From positions 62,001-126,000 of the forward strand of contig NZ_JUIV01000003.1 in assembly GCF_004151235.1 (NCBI RefSeq): 64,000 bases of DNA, in the 5' to 3' direction. This DNA comes from Flavobacterium anhuiense (lineage in GTDB: Bacteria > Bacteroidota > Bacteroidia > Flavobacteriales > Flavobacteriaceae). The notes beneath the pieces are model-generated. The model made no database searches. It was not told the DNA's origin and worked only from the letters and a program-made list of their open reading frames with translations. A program made the position numbers and the translations under genes. The number at the start of each line of letters is the position of its first letter. Positions within the stretch are counted from its first letter, which is position 1. Below are positions 49,960 to 58,948 of this stretch, piece by piece.

Positions 49960-51705
49960 ATGAAATTACTATATACCTACATTATCAGACACAAAATGCT
50001 CTTGTTTTTTGCGTTGATAATGGCTACCATTAACATTTGCTTTAGTTTGTCAGATTCAGTAATCACAGGAAAATTAATGCAGGACTGTGGAGTTGGAATC
50101 TCAAAATACAAAGGAAACGAAATCGGATTTATAAAATCTTTAGCTTTCTGGCTTGGTCTTTCGCTTGGTGCGGCGATGATTTCCAGAATTACCAAAAACT
50201 TTCAGGATTATTTTACCAATGTGGTCATTCAGAGAACAGGCGCTCAAATGTATACTGACGGAATCAAAAAATCTCTTGACCTTCCTTATGCCGAATTTGA
50301 AGATCAGCGAAGCGGCGAAACTTTAAGTAAACTGACAAAAGTTAGAATCGATTCAGAAAAACTGATTACGCTTTCTATTTCGTTAATCTTTCAGACTATT
50401 ATCGGTTTTATATTCGTAATAGTTTATGTTGCCAGAATCGATTTCAGGATTTCGATTATCTTTTTAATTACGGCGCCAATTATTGCTTTGGTAAGTTTGT
50501 ATTTAGGGAAAAAGATTAAAATCGTTTCTCGAAAAATTGTGAATCAAACTAATGCATTGGCAGGTTCTACCACCGAAAGTTTACGAAATATCGAATTAGT
50601 AAAAAGTCTTGGTTTGACGTATCAAGAAGAAAAGCGTCTAAACTTAAATACTTTTAAAATTCTGCAATTAGAATTACAGAAAATTCGTTTTATTAGAAGT
50701 TTAAGTTTCATACAAGGAACAACGGTTCATTTCTTAAGAACCTGCGTTGTTTTCGCTTTGTATTACTTCTTATTTGGAGGAAAAATTATTGTTGGAGATT
50801 TATTGACAATGGTATTTTTCACTTTCTTTATTTTTGGTCCTTTACAGGAATTAGGGAACTTTATTATTGCTCTGAATGAGACGAAAGTTTCTATGGAGAA
50901 TTTTAAACATTTATTAAATGCTCCAAAAGAATTCCGCCCAAAAACTCCAAAACATGTTGGAGCGATTCAAAAATTGCTTTTCTCAAATGTAAGTTTTCAA
51001 CATAAAACCGCCAAATTTAAAGCAGTCGAAAATATCAATTTCGAAATCAAACAAGGACAAACCGTCGCTTTTGTTGGTCCGTCTGGATCTGGAAAAACAA
51101 CTTTAGTAAAATTATTAGTTGGATTGTATACTCCAGAAGAAGGAGAAATTCTGTACAATGACATCGATTCAACCGAAATTGATTTGCTAGATTTAAGAAA
51201 ACAACTTGGTTTTGTGACTCAAGATGCACAATTATTCTCAGGAACAATCCGCGAAAACTTATTGTTCGTCAAACCAAATGCAACCGACGAAGAACTTTAT
51301 GATGCTTTAAAACGTGCAAGCTGCGACAAACTTCTAAAACGTGCTGAAGATGGTTTAAACACCACAATTGGCGAAGGCGGAATCAAAGTTTCTGGCGGTG
51401 AAAAACAGCGTTTATCTATCGCAAGAGCTATTCTTAGAAATCCTAATTTATTGATTTTTGATGAAGCGACTTCTGCTTTGGATTCTATTACCGAAGAAGA
51501 AATCAATGATACGATTAGAAATATTTCAGACAAAAACAGAATCACAGTTTTAATTGCACACCGTTTATCAACCGTAATGCACGCTGACAGAATTTTTGTT
51601 CTTGAACAAGGTAAAATTATTGAGCAAGGTAAACACGAAGATTTAATCGTGGAGAAAGGACTTTATTATGCGATGTGGCGCCAGCAGATTGGTGAGAGAA
51701 AATAG
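49960..51705 (+). CDS. ABC exporter, fused permease-ATPase
   Basis: A 581-residue half-transporter. Six membrane segments occupy about 1-310 and the nucleotide-binding domain about 335-575. Visible motifs are Walker A FVGPSGSGKTT, signature KVSGGEKQRLSIARA, Walker B LLIFDEATSALD and switch His in LIAHRLS. The topology is the MsbA/lipid A or multidrug exporter type, functioning as a dimer. The substrate is unknown. It appears monocistronic, ending at a repeat and terminator region. Confidence 0.92.
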   Translation: MKLLYTYIIRHKMLLFFALIMATINICFSLSDSVITGKLMQDCGVGISKYKGNEIGFIKSLAFWLGLSLGAAMISRITKNFQDYFTNVVIQRTGAQMYTDGIKKSLDLPYAEFEDQRSGETLSKLTKVRIDSEKLITLSISLIFQTIIGFIFVIVYVARIDFRISIIFLITAPIIALVSLYLGKKIKIVSRKIVNQTNALAGSTTESLRNIELVKSLGLTYQEEKRLNLNTFKILQLELQKIRFIRSLSFIQGTTVHFLRTCVVFALYYFLFGGKIIVGDLLTMVFFTFFIFGPLQELGNFIIALNETKVSMENFKHLLNAPKEFRPKTPKHVGAIQKLLFSNVSFQHKTAKFKAVENINFEIKQGQTVAFVGPSGSGKTTLVKLLVGLYTPEEGEILYNDIDSTEIDLLDLRKQLGFVTQDAQLFSGTIRENLLFVKPNATDEELYDALKRASCDKLLKRAEDGLNTTIGEGGIKVSGGEKQRLSIARAILRNPNLLIFDEATSALDSITEEEINDTIRNISDKNRITVLIAHRLSTVMHADRIFVLEQGKIIEQGKHEDLIVEKGLYYAMWRQQIGERK

Positions 51706-51711
51706 ATTTTC

Positions 51712-51898
51712 TAAGGTGCTGAGATACTAAGTTGCTAAGATTCTGAGTTTTTTATGCCTTATTTGTCCATTTCTCCTTTCGAAATGACATAAAATGAGAA
51801 AATACTATAAATAACAAAACCCGACAGATTTTAAAAATCTGTCGGGTTTACTTTTATAAAAAACTCAGAACCTTAGTATCTTAGATTCTTAGCACCTT
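51712..51898. repeat. Long inverted repeat of CTAAGATTCTGAG type around a terminator
   Basis: Left arm 51712-51753 and right arm 51857-51898 match as reverse complements over about 36 of 42 positions and each consists of AAGGTGCTAAGATACTAAG-like units. They enclose a perfect GC-rich terminator. The right arm runs to within 5 bp of the alaS stop codon. Confidence 0.8.
51816..51849. terminator. Bidirectional terminator, ABC exporter / alaS
   Basis: AAACCCGACAGATTTT pairs with AAAATCTGTCGGGTTT around a short A/T loop. It lies between two convergent genes and inside the long inverted repeat. Confidence 0.9.
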
Positions 51899-51902
51899 TA
51901 AA

Positions 51903-54542
51903 TTATTTCACGAATTCCACTGCTTTAGATAAAGCTTCAGCAATTCCATCAACATTTTTACCTCCTGCAGTTGCGAAGAAAGGCTGTCCTCCTCCTCCAC
52001 CTTGTATGTATTTCCCTAATTCGCGAACAACTTGTCCAGCATTTAGGTTTTTCTCAGCTACAATTTCTTTTGAAATATAACAAGTTAACATTGGTTTCCC
52101 TTCGTGAGCTGTAGCGAAAACAACGAATAAGTTGTTATAAGAACCACCCAATTCGTAAGCCAAATCTTTTGCTCCTTCTGGATTTAAATCTACTTGTTTT
52201 GCTAAGAACTGAACGCCATTGATTTCTTGCAATTCTTTAGCCAAATCAGCTTTCATGTTTTTAGCTTTATCTTTTAATAATGCTTCTAATTGTTTTTTCA
52301 ATTGAGCGTTTTCATCTTGCAATGCTAAAATTGATTTTACTGGATCTTGAGCATTTTTAAGTGCATCTTTAATTTCAGCCAAAGAAACAGCTTGAGATTC
52401 AAAATATTCTTTCGCTGCTTCACTTGTAATCGCTTCAATCCTTCTAATTCCAGCAGCAACAGCTCCTTCAGAAACAATTTTAAAATGCCAAATATCAGAT
52501 GTATTTGCAACGTGAGTTCCACCGCATAATTCGACAGAATCTCCAAATTTAATAGTACGAACTAAATCTCCGTATTTCTCTCCAAATAAAGCAATTGCTC
52601 CATCTTCAAGAGCTTGCTCTTTCGGAATTGCTCTTTTTTCAATTAATGGCAAACTCTCACGAATTCTCGCATTCACAAAATTTTCAACCTCTACTAATTC
52701 TTCATCAGTTACTTTAGAGAAATGAGAAAAGTCAAAACGCAATGAAGCATTTCTTACCATCGAACCTTTCTGCTCAATGTGAGTTCCTAAAATCTTGCGC
52801 AAAGCTTGGTGCAATAAGTGCGTAGCCGAGTGGTTTGACGAAGTTTTAGCTCTCTGATTTGCATCAACAACCGCATTAAAAGTACCCGTAAGATTTTCTG
52901 GTAACGATTTTGCTAAATGTATGGTTTGGTTATTTTCTTTTTTAGTATCGATAATATAAACAATATCACCGTTTTGAGCTTCAAGATATCCTTTATCTCC
53001 CGTCTGTCCTCCGCTTTCTCCATAAAATGGTGTTGCATTGAAAACCAATTGGAAAATTTCTCCGTCTTTCGCGCTTTCTACTCTACGGTATTTTGTAATT
53101 TTTACTTGTTGTGATAATCTGTCATATCCAACAAATTCTTGAATATCATCTTCAACAAGTACATTCCAGTCTCCAGCAGTTACTTTAGATGCTGCACGAG
53201 ATCTTTCTTTTTGTAATTGTAATTGTTCCTGGAATCCTTCTTCGTCTAATTTCAATCTTCTTTCAGAAAGAATCAAAGCTGTTAAATCAATCGGGAATCC
53301 GTAAGTATCATACAATTCAAATGCCTTTTTACCATCAACAGTATCTGTATTGTTATTTGAAATTACAGCATCTAAAAGAACTAATCCTTGATCTAATGTT
53401 TTCAAGAATGAATTTTCCTCTTCACGAATTACATTCGAACAAAGTGCTTTCTGTGTTCTGATTTCTGGGAAAGAATCTCCCATTTGTTCGCTTAAAGTTT
53501 CAACTAATTTAAAAATAAATGGCTCTTTTGTTCCTAAGAAAGTAAATCCGTAACGAATTGCACGACGCAAAATTCTACGAATTACATATCCTGCACCCGT
53601 GTTAGAAGGCAACTGACCGTCAGCAATAGCAAAGGCTACCGCACGAACGTGATCTGCCACTACACGAATAGCAATATTCATTTTATTTTGTTCTTCACTA
53701 ATGCCTGTTACATCATTAGTTGTATATTTAGCTCCAGTAATGGTTTCGATTTCTCTAATTAAAGGCATGAAAACATCCGTATCATAATTTGATGTTTTTC
53801 CTTGTAAAGCCATGCATAAACGCTCAAATCCCATTCCGGTATCTACGTGTTGTGCTGGAAGTTTTTCTAAAGATCCATCCGCTTTACGGTTGAATTCCAT
53901 GAATACGTTATTCCAGATTTCAACTACTTGCGGGTGATCATTGTTCACTAAACTTTTTCCAGAAACTAATGCTTTTTCTTCTTCAGAACGTAAATCAACG
54001 TGAATTTCAGAACAAGGTCCGCATGGTCCTTGGTCACCCATTTCCCAGAAATTATCTTTTTTATTTCCTAAAATGATTCGATCTTCGTCGATTAAAGTTT
54101 TCCAGATATCCCAAGCTTCTTGGTCAAACGGAACATTATCTTCTTTACTTCCTTCAAAAACAGAAACATAAAGATTCTCTTTAGGAATTTTGTACACTTC
54201 TGTCAATAATTCCCAAGCCCAGTTGATCGCTTCTTTTTTGAAGTAATCGCCAAAAGACCAGTTCCCTAACATTTCGAACATCGTGTGGTGGTAGGTATCA
54301 ATCCCTACTTCTTCAAGATCGTTATGTTTTCCTGAAACACGAAGACATTTTTGCGTATCGGCTATTCTTGGACTTTTTGGAGTTCCGTTTCCTAAGAAAA
54401 ATTCTTTAAACTGGGCCATTCCCGAGTTATTGAACATTAGGGTTGGGTCGTCTTTAAGAACAATAGGAGCTGAAGGAACAATAGTATGCCCTTTACTCTC
54501 AAAAAAATCTAAAAATTGTTTACGTACGTCTTGTGATTTCAT
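51903..54542 (-). CDS. alaS: Alanyl-tRNA synthetase
   Basis: Charges tRNA-Ala with alanine. The 879-residue length is typical. The N-terminal catalytic domain contains [14 protein letters not shown] and [18 protein letters not shown]. The editing domain near residues 570-690 has [14 protein letters not shown] and the zinc-site [12 protein letters not shown]. The C-terminal C-Ala domain ends with [20 protein letters not shown]. The start is an ATG without a Shine-Dalgarno sequence. It is not adjacent to recX or recA as in Proteobacteria. Confidence 0.97.
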   Translation of the reverse strand: MKSQDVRKQFLDFFESKGHTIVPSAPIVLKDDPTLMFNNSGMAQFKEFFLGNGTPKSPRIADTQKCLRVSGKHNDLEEVGIDTYHHTMFEMLGNWSFGDYFKKEAINWAWELLTEVYKIPKENLYVSVFEGSKEDNVPFDQEAWDIWKTLIDEDRIILGNKKDNFWEMGDQGPCGPCSEIHVDLRSEEEKALVSGKSLVNNDHPQVVEIWNNVFMEFNRKADGSLEKLPAQHVDTGMGFERLCMALQGKTSNYDTDVFMPLIREIETITGAKYTTNDVTGISEEQNKMNIAIRVVADHVRAVAFAIADGQLPSNTGAGYVIRRILRRAIRYGFTFLGTKEPFIFKLVETLSEQMGDSFPEIRTQKALCSNVIREEENSFLKTLDQGLVLLDAVISNNNTDTVDGKKAFELYDTYGFPIDLTALILSERRLKLDEEGFQEQLQLQKERSRAASKVTAGDWNVLVEDDIQEFVGYDRLSQQVKITKYRRVESAKDGEIFQLVFNATPFYGESGGQTGDKGYLEAQNGDIVYIIDTKKENNQTIHLAKSLPENLTGTFNAVVDANQRAKTSSNHSATHLLHQALRKILGTHIEQKGSMVRNASLRFDFSHFSKVTDEELVEVENFVNARIRESLPLIEKRAIPKEQALEDGAIALFGEKYGDLVRTIKFGDSVELCGGTHVANTSDIWHFKIVSEGAVAAGIRRIEAITSEAAKEYFESQAVSLAEIKDALKNAQDPVKSILALQDENAQLKKQLEALLKDKAKNMKADLAKELQEINGVQFLAKQVDLNPEGAKDLAYELGGSYNNLFVVFATAHEGKPMLTCYISKEIVAEKNLNAGQVVRELGKYIQGGGGGQPFFATAGGKNVDGIAEALSKAVEFVK

Positions 54543-54819
54543 ATTTAAATTAGAAAAATGTGTCTGTTTAATGTGTCAATTTGATAATTAGACGATTAGA
54601 TAATCCATTCATTTGATGATACGTTAAGTTTTTTATAATGTGATTAAAAAACTTATAATTTAAACAATAAATTGCCTATTTTGCGCATTATCTAATGATA
54701 AAATAGCCCCAATATCTAATCATTAATCCTTGTAAAAAAAGTGTCGAAGAGCTGAAACATTTATCAGTTTTATTCGACTAACTTATTTTACAGGGAGCAA
54801 AAATAGCGTATTTTAAAAT

Positions 54820-55797
54820 ATGGCGAAAGTAAAATATTATTACGACCCAGAAAATCTGGCTTATACGAAAATAAAAACCAGAAAAAGAATAAAAATAGGT
54901 TACGCATTACTGTTTTTAACTGCTTCAGCATTATTCGGTTTTTTAGTTTTTGTCCTTTTAATTAACACGCCGTATTTCGAAACCCCAAAAGATCGTCTAC
55001 AGGCACGAGAAATTGAAAATTTAAAACTTCAATATGCCATTTTGAATAAAAAACTGGATGAAATTGATGAAGCGGCAGATGCTTTAGAAGAACGTGACAA
55101 TAACATTTATCGAGTTTACTTCAATAAAGCTGAAATTCCAGATTCGATTCGAAAAGCTGGTTTTAGAAGTTCTGACAGATACAAAGCATTAGAAGGATAT
55201 AACAATTCTCAATTGGTTTTAAATGCAACAAAAAGAATTGACAAACTTTCGAAGCAATTAGCGATTCAGTCGAAATCTTTAGATGAAATTTTAAAATTAG
55301 CTGGAGCTAAAGAAAATTTATTGTTAGCGATTCCTGCCATTCAGCCAGTTCGAAATGAAAATTTAAAACGTGTCGCGTCAGGTTTTGGATATCGCATTGA
55401 CCCTTTCACGAAAGTGAGAAAAATGCATAACGGAATGGATTTCACCGCCAATACAGGCGCTCCAATATACGCAACTGGAGATGGTGTGGTGCAAAGAGCT
55501 GACAATACGGCTTCGGGATATGGAAATCATATCGTGATAAGGCACGGTTTTGGATACGAAAGTTTGTATGCGCATTTAAGCAAATACAACTGTCATCCGG
55601 GACAACACGTAAAACGCGGTGATGTTATTGGATATGTGGGAAGCACAGGTAGATCTGAAGGTCCACATTGCCATTATGAAGTGCATAAAGATGGAAAAGT
55701 AGTCAATCCGTTAAATTTCTATTACGGAAATATTTCTGCTGTAGAATATGTAGCGATTTCGCAAATGGCAAACCAAGAAAATCAATCATTAGATTAA
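54820..55797 (+). CDS. M23-family peptidoglycan endopeptidase, membrane-anchored
   Basis: A 325-residue protein. One membrane segment (about 27-47) precedes a coiled-coil (about 62-165, LNKKLDEIDEAADALEERDN) and a C-terminal LytM/M23 zinc peptidase domain (about 180-305). Zinc-binding residues are His and Asp in HNGMDF and the HxH pair in HCHYEVH. The full set of ligands suggests an active enzyme rather than a degenerate EnvC-like activator. It should cut peptide cross-links of peptidoglycan. The merR gene follows 48 nt later. Confidence 0.92.
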   Translation: MAKVKYYYDPENLAYTKIKTRKRIKIGYALLFLTASALFGFLVFVLLINTPYFETPKDRLQAREIENLKLQYAILNKKLDEIDEAADALEERDNNIYRVYFNKAEIPDSIRKAGFRSSDRYKALEGYNNSQLVLNATKRIDKLSKQLAIQSKSLDEILKLAGAKENLLLAIPAIQPVRNENLKRVASGFGYRIDPFTKVRKMHNGMDFTANTGAPIYATGDGVVQRADNTASGYGNHIVIRHGFGYESLYAHLSKYNCHPGQHVKRGDVIGYVGSTGRSEGPHCHYEVHKDGKVVNPLNFYYGNISAVEYVAISQMANQENQSLD

Positions 55798-55812
55798 TAT
55801 TCTAAAAAATAG

Positions 55813-55820
55813 TATTTTTG
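55813..55820 (+). promoter_or_regulatory. -7 promoter box of the MerR-type regulator gene
   Basis: TATTTTTG 25 nt before the start fits TAnnTTTG. It overlaps the end of the M23 gene's trailer, so the regulator may have its own promoter. Confidence 0.5.
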
Positions 55821-55845
55821 AAATAAAAATAGAAAAAAACGAACC

Positions 55846-56178
55846 ATGCATATTGAACTTTCTAAAGACAAACGATATTACAGTATTGGCGAAGTGGCCA
55901 AAGCTTTTAATGTCAATGCTTCTTTGATACGATTTTGGGACAGCGAATTTGACATTCTAAAACCTAAAAAAAATGCAAAGGGAAATAGGATGTTCACACC
56001 AGAAGATATTACAAATCTTCAATTGATCTATCACTTAGTAAAAGAAAGAGGATTTACACTTGAAGGCGCCAAAACACACTTAAAAGAGGGCCAGAAGAAA
56101 ACGTTAGATAAATTCGAAATAATACGTAAATTAGAATCGATAAAAACGCAACTGAACGACATAAAAAACGAATTGTAA
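55846..56178 (+). CDS. MerR-family transcriptional regulator
   Basis: A 110-residue protein. The N-terminal MerR helix-turn-helix (about 9-80) contains YSIGEVAKAFNVNASLIRFW and the wing KNAKGNRMFTPED. There is no long effector domain; the C-terminal helix (about 85-110) is coiled-coil and may only dimerise. The ligand is unknown. It lies between the M23 gene and lemA, which may be in one transcription unit. Confidence 0.9.
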   Translation: MHIELSKDKRYYSIGEVAKAFNVNASLIRFWDSEFDILKPKKNAKGNRMFTPEDITNLQLIYHLVKERGFTLEGAKTHLKEGQKKTLDKFEIIRKLESIKTQLNDIKNEL

Positions 56179-56212
56179 TTAAAAATAGAAATAAACTTAA
56201 ATCAAAACAAAT

Positions 56213-56797
56213 ATGAAAAAGTGGTTAATCCCTGTAGGAATTATTGTAGCACTTATTGCTATTATCGCATTTTGGTCGATTGGTATTAAAAATACTGCTT
56301 TACAACACAGTCAAGCTGTAAATAAAGAATGGGGAAATGTTCAAACGGCTTACCAAAGACGTAATGATCTTATTGGGAATTTAGTAAACACTGTAAAAGG
56401 TGCTGCTGACTTTGAAAAAGGAACTTTAACTGCTGTAATAGAAGCTCGTGCAAAAGCTACTTCAGTAACAATTGATCCAAGCAATGTAACTCCAGAACAA
56501 TTAGCAGCATTTAACCAAGCTCAAAGCGGAGTAAGTTCATCTTTATCAAGATTATTGGTTTCTGTTGAGCAATATCCAACTTTAAAAGCTAACGAGAACT
56601 TCTTGAAATTACAAGATGAATTAGCAAGTACTGAAAATCAGATTTTAACTGCTAGAACACGTTTTAACGAAGCTGTACAAGTTTATAACGGATATGTCTT
56701 AAAGATTCCAAACAACTGGTTCTTGAGCGAATACAAAGAGAAACCATACTTTGAAGCTTCTACTGGAGCAGATAAACCAGTTGAAGTAAAATTCTAA
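56213..56797 (+). CDS. LemA family protein
   Basis: A 194-residue protein with an N-terminal membrane anchor (about 3-20) and a helical hairpin body (about 30-180). The conserved start WGNVQTAYQRRNDLIGNLVN and the later end YNGYVLKIPNNWFL are family features. LemA is widespread and is often followed, as here, by TPM-domain genes; its biochemical role is not established. The distance to the downstream gene is 86 nt and includes a perfect hairpin. Confidence 0.92.
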   Translation: MKKWLIPVGIIVALIAIIAFWSIGIKNTALQHSQAVNKEWGNVQTAYQRRNDLIGNLVNTVKGAADFEKGTLTAVIEARAKATSVTIDPSNVTPEQLAAFNQAQSGVSSSLSRLLVSVEQYPTLKANENFLKLQDELASTENQILTARTRFNEAVQVYNGYVLKIPNNWFLSEYKEKPYFEASTGADKPVEVKF

Positions 56798-56819
56798 AGA
56801 TTTAATATTTTTGATTAAC

Positions 56820-56856
56820 GATTTTAGATTTCAGATGTAATCTGAAATCTAAAATC
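56820..56856. repeat. Perfect 16-bp hairpin of TTTTAGATTT type
   Basis: GATTTTAGATTTCAGA (56820-56835) and TCTGAAATCTAAAATC (56841-56856) form a 16-bp perfect stem with a 5-nt loop between lemA and the first TPM gene. Two more TCTA(C/A)AATCTAA words follow to 56873. Confidence 0.85.
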
Positions 56857-56883
56857 TACAATCTAAACTCTAAAATAATTTCC

Positions 56884-57321
56884 ATGTCAAAAGTAGAAGA
56901 TTTTTTAAGCAAAGAAGAAGAGCAAGAAATTGTTGAAGCTATTCGTATGGCTGAAAGTAATACTTCTGGCGAAATTAGAGTACATATAGAAAAAACAACT
57001 TCTAAAGTCCATTTTGATAGGGCTTTAGAAGTTTTTCATGAATTGCGAATGGATGAAACTAAATTGAAAAATGGAGTATTGCTCTATTTTGCAGTTGAAG
57101 ACAAAAACTTCGTGATTTGTGGAGACAAAGGAATTAATGATTTAGTTTCTAATGATTTTTGGGATTGTACCAAAGATATTATGGTGAATCATTTTAAAGC
57201 CGGCAATTTTAAACAAGGAATTGTTGACGGTATTTTGAATGCCGGAGAACAGCTTAAAAAATATTTTCCTTCTCAGGAAGATGATGTAAACGAACTATCT
57301 AACGAAATCTCAAAAGGATAA
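56884..57321 (+). CDS. TPM-domain protein, short cytoplasmic form
   Basis: A 145-residue protein with a TPM (Psb32/TLP18) domain at about 10-135: ESNTSGEIRVHIEKT, LYFAVEDKNFVICGDKGIND and FKAGNFKQGIVDGILNAGEQ. No signal peptide. TPM domains occur in thylakoid and bacterial envelope maintenance proteins and in phosphatases of unknown physiological role. It follows lemA and precedes a second TPM gene by 3 nt. Confidence 0.85.
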   Translation: MSKVEDFLSKEEEQEIVEAIRMAESNTSGEIRVHIEKTTSKVHFDRALEVFHELRMDETKLKNGVLLYFAVEDKNFVICGDKGINDLVSNDFWDCTKDIMVNHFKAGNFKQGIVDGILNAGEQLKKYFPSQEDDVNELSNEISKG

Positions 57322-57324
57322 ATA

Positions 57325-58164
57325 ATGAAAAATTCCAAAATTAAAATCCCAAATTCTAATAGAATTTTTCAGATTACTTTTTTATTTATCGCATTATTTA
57401 TCAGCAATGCTATTTTTGCGCAATTTGAGATTCCACCAAAACCTAGTTTTCAGACTTCTGTTTACGATTATGCTAATATTTTAAGTTCTACTGAAAAAGC
57501 ACAATTAGAAGAAAAACTAATTCGCTATTCTGATTCGACTACAACTCAAATCGTAGTTATTACCATTGAAAGTTTAAAAGGAGAAGATGTAAGCCAATTA
57601 GCAACAAAATGGGGTCAAACTTGGGGAATTGGAGGAACTAAAGAAGACGATAATGGAGTTGTCATTCTTTTAGCTAAAAACGAAAAGAAAATCGCTATCA
57701 ATCCAGGATATGGACTTGAAGATCGTTTAACCGCGGGGATTGGAGGAACAATCATCAGAAACATCATTATACCAGAATTTAAAGCAGGAAGTTTCTACAA
57801 CGGTCTTGATAAAGGAACTGACGCTATTATTGATGTCTTTAAAGGAAAATTTAAAGGCGAACGTAAACAAGCAAAAAAAGGACAAGACTTTCCTATTCTG
57901 CCTTTTATCGTAATTGTCGTAATTGTTTTAATCTTGCTCTCTCGAAATAAAAGAGGCGGAGGCGGAAATTCTGGCAACAATGGTGGTGGAGGCCCTAGCC
58001 TACTCGACGTTATTATTTTAAGTAATCTTGGAAGAAGTGGCGGAGGAGGATTTGGAGGTTTCGGTGGAGGCTCATCTGGCGGTGGTTTTGGCGGAGGCGG
58101 TGGCTTCGGCGGCGGATTTGGCGGTGGAGGTTTCTCTGGCGGTGGATCTAGCGGAGGCTGGTAA
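57325..58164 (+). CDS. TPM-domain protein with membrane segment and Gly-rich tail
   Basis: A 279-residue exported protein. Signal peptide (about 1-32, FLFIALFISNAIFAQ) is followed by a TPM domain (about 45-170, VYDYANILSSTEKAQLEEKL and GDDNGVVILLAKNEKKIAIN-like region). A membrane segment at about 189-205 (PFIVIVVIVLILLSR) and a Gly/Ser/Phe-rich tail (GGFGGGSSGG) end it. This is the common YgcG-like layout. Its start is 3 nt after the preceding stop, so the two TPM genes are cotranscribed. Confidence 0.9.
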   Translation: MKNSKIKIPNSNRIFQITFLFIALFISNAIFAQFEIPPKPSFQTSVYDYANILSSTEKAQLEEKLIRYSDSTTTQIVVITIESLKGEDVSQLATKWGQTWGIGGTKEDDNGVVILLAKNEKKIAINPGYGLEDRLTAGIGGTIIRNIIIPEFKAGSFYNGLDKGTDAIIDVFKGKFKGERKQAKKGQDFPILPFIVIVVIVLILLSRNKRGGGGNSGNNGGGGPSLLDVIILSNLGRSGGGGFGGFGGGSSGGGFGGGGGFGGGFGGGGFSGGGSSGGW

Positions 58165-58241
58165 ATTAAATTTTGTTTGATGTTTTAAGTTTTGTTTAAA
58201 GTTTCAAGTTATCTTTGAAAAGATTTTAGTTTCAAAATTTA

Positions 58242-58276
58242 ATTCATAATTTATAATTCATAATTCATAATTAAAA
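58242..58276. repeat. TTCATAATT short-period repeat before the Rrf2 gene
   Basis: Four degenerate copies of TTCATAATT(A/T) in 35 bp lie immediately upstream of the Rrf2 start. The word is the reverse complement of the one inside the GSCFA gene (47113-47152). Confidence 0.75.
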
Positions 58277-58281
58277 AATAG

Positions 58282-58695
58282 ATGTTATCACATAAAGCAA
58301 AATACGCCCTTAAGGCCTTACTTTATTTAGCAGAACAAGACGAAAATCACATTTCTAGAACTGTAGAAATTGCTGATGGCGCTAACATTCCTAAAAAGTT
58401 TTTAGAGCAGATTTTATTAGATCTAAAACGCGGTCGTTTTGTAAGCAGTAAGCAGGGAAAATTTGGCGGATATTATCTGATAAAATCCAAAAATGACATC
58501 ACTTTGGCAGAAATTCACCGATTATTTGACGGTGCAATTGCACTTTTGCCATGTGCTTCTTTAAATTTTTACGAGCCTTGCTCAGATTGTAAAACCGAGT
58601 CTGAATGCAGTCTGCGTCACGGTTTGATGCTAATTAGAGACAAAACTTTGAAGGCTATGGAAGGCATTACAATTGCTTCTCTTGTAAAAAAATAA
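58282..58695 (+). CDS. Rrf2-family transcriptional regulator with cysteine cluster
   Basis: A 137-residue winged-helix regulator beginning MLSHKAKYALKALLYLA. Residues 23-60 form the DNA-binding part (ISRTVEIADGANIPKKFLEQ). The dimer helix region holds four cysteines in CASLNFYEPCSDCKTESEC, spaced 8, 2 and 5 apart, a likely iron-sulfur or thiol sensor. Rrf2 members with such clusters sense iron-sulfur status or nitric oxide, while others govern cysteine metabolism. It is immediately upstream of an unannotated Met/Cys-ending ORF. Confidence 0.88.
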   Translation: MLSHKAKYALKALLYLAEQDENHISRTVEIADGANIPKKFLEQILLDLKRGRFVSSKQGKFGGYYLIKSKNDITLAEIHRLFDGAIALLPCASLNFYEPCSDCKTESECSLRHGLMLIRDKTLKAMEGITIASLVKK

Positions 58696-58739
58696 AAAAA
58701 TATTTTCTAAAGTCTAGTAAATCGATAGAATTAATTATA

Positions 58740-58747
58740 TATATTTG
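58740..58747 (+). promoter_or_regulatory. -7 promoter box of the short ORF / TonB receptor unit
   Basis: TATATTTG fits TAnnTTTG, 39 nt before the 36-codon ORF. Just upstream TCTAGTAAATCGATAGA (58711-58727) is an imperfect inverted repeat that could be a regulator site covering the -33 region. Confidence 0.6.
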
Positions 58748-58786
58748 CCAAAAATAATTAACTAATCATTTACAAAATTTTAACTC

Positions 58787-58897
58787 ATGAAAGTACATTC
58801 TAGTAAATCAGGTGGACAAAATCTTTTGCAAAAAAAACCTAATTATAATTTCACAACTGTGAATAATGTTTCATCTATGATGTGTATGTGTTGGTAA
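58787..58897 (+). CDS. 36-residue peptide ending Met-Met-Cys-Met-Cys-Trp
   Basis: An ATG-to-TAA ORF of 36 codons between the Rrf2 and TonB receptor genes. The chain is polar (begins MKVHSSKSGGQNLL) and hydrophilic until the final SSMMCMCW. It has a suitably placed promoter box upstream and lies on the coding strand. The clustered Met and Cys codons immediately before the stop suggest either a sulfur amino acid-sensing leader peptide or a small metal-binding precursor. No terminator lies between it and the receptor gene. Not recognised by me as a known family. Confidence 0.6.
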   Translation: MKVHSSKSGGQNLLQKKPNYNFTTVNNVSSMMCMCW

Positions 58898-58948
58898 AAA
58901 AAAATTTAATTTTAAATTCTACTAATCATATATACTTAATATAAAATA

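Noticed and set aside
54543..54819. T-box or attenuator ahead of alaS
   Set aside because: No T-box consensus, specifier hairpin, Ala-rich leader ORF or terminator-antiterminator pair could be found in the sequence upstream of alaS.
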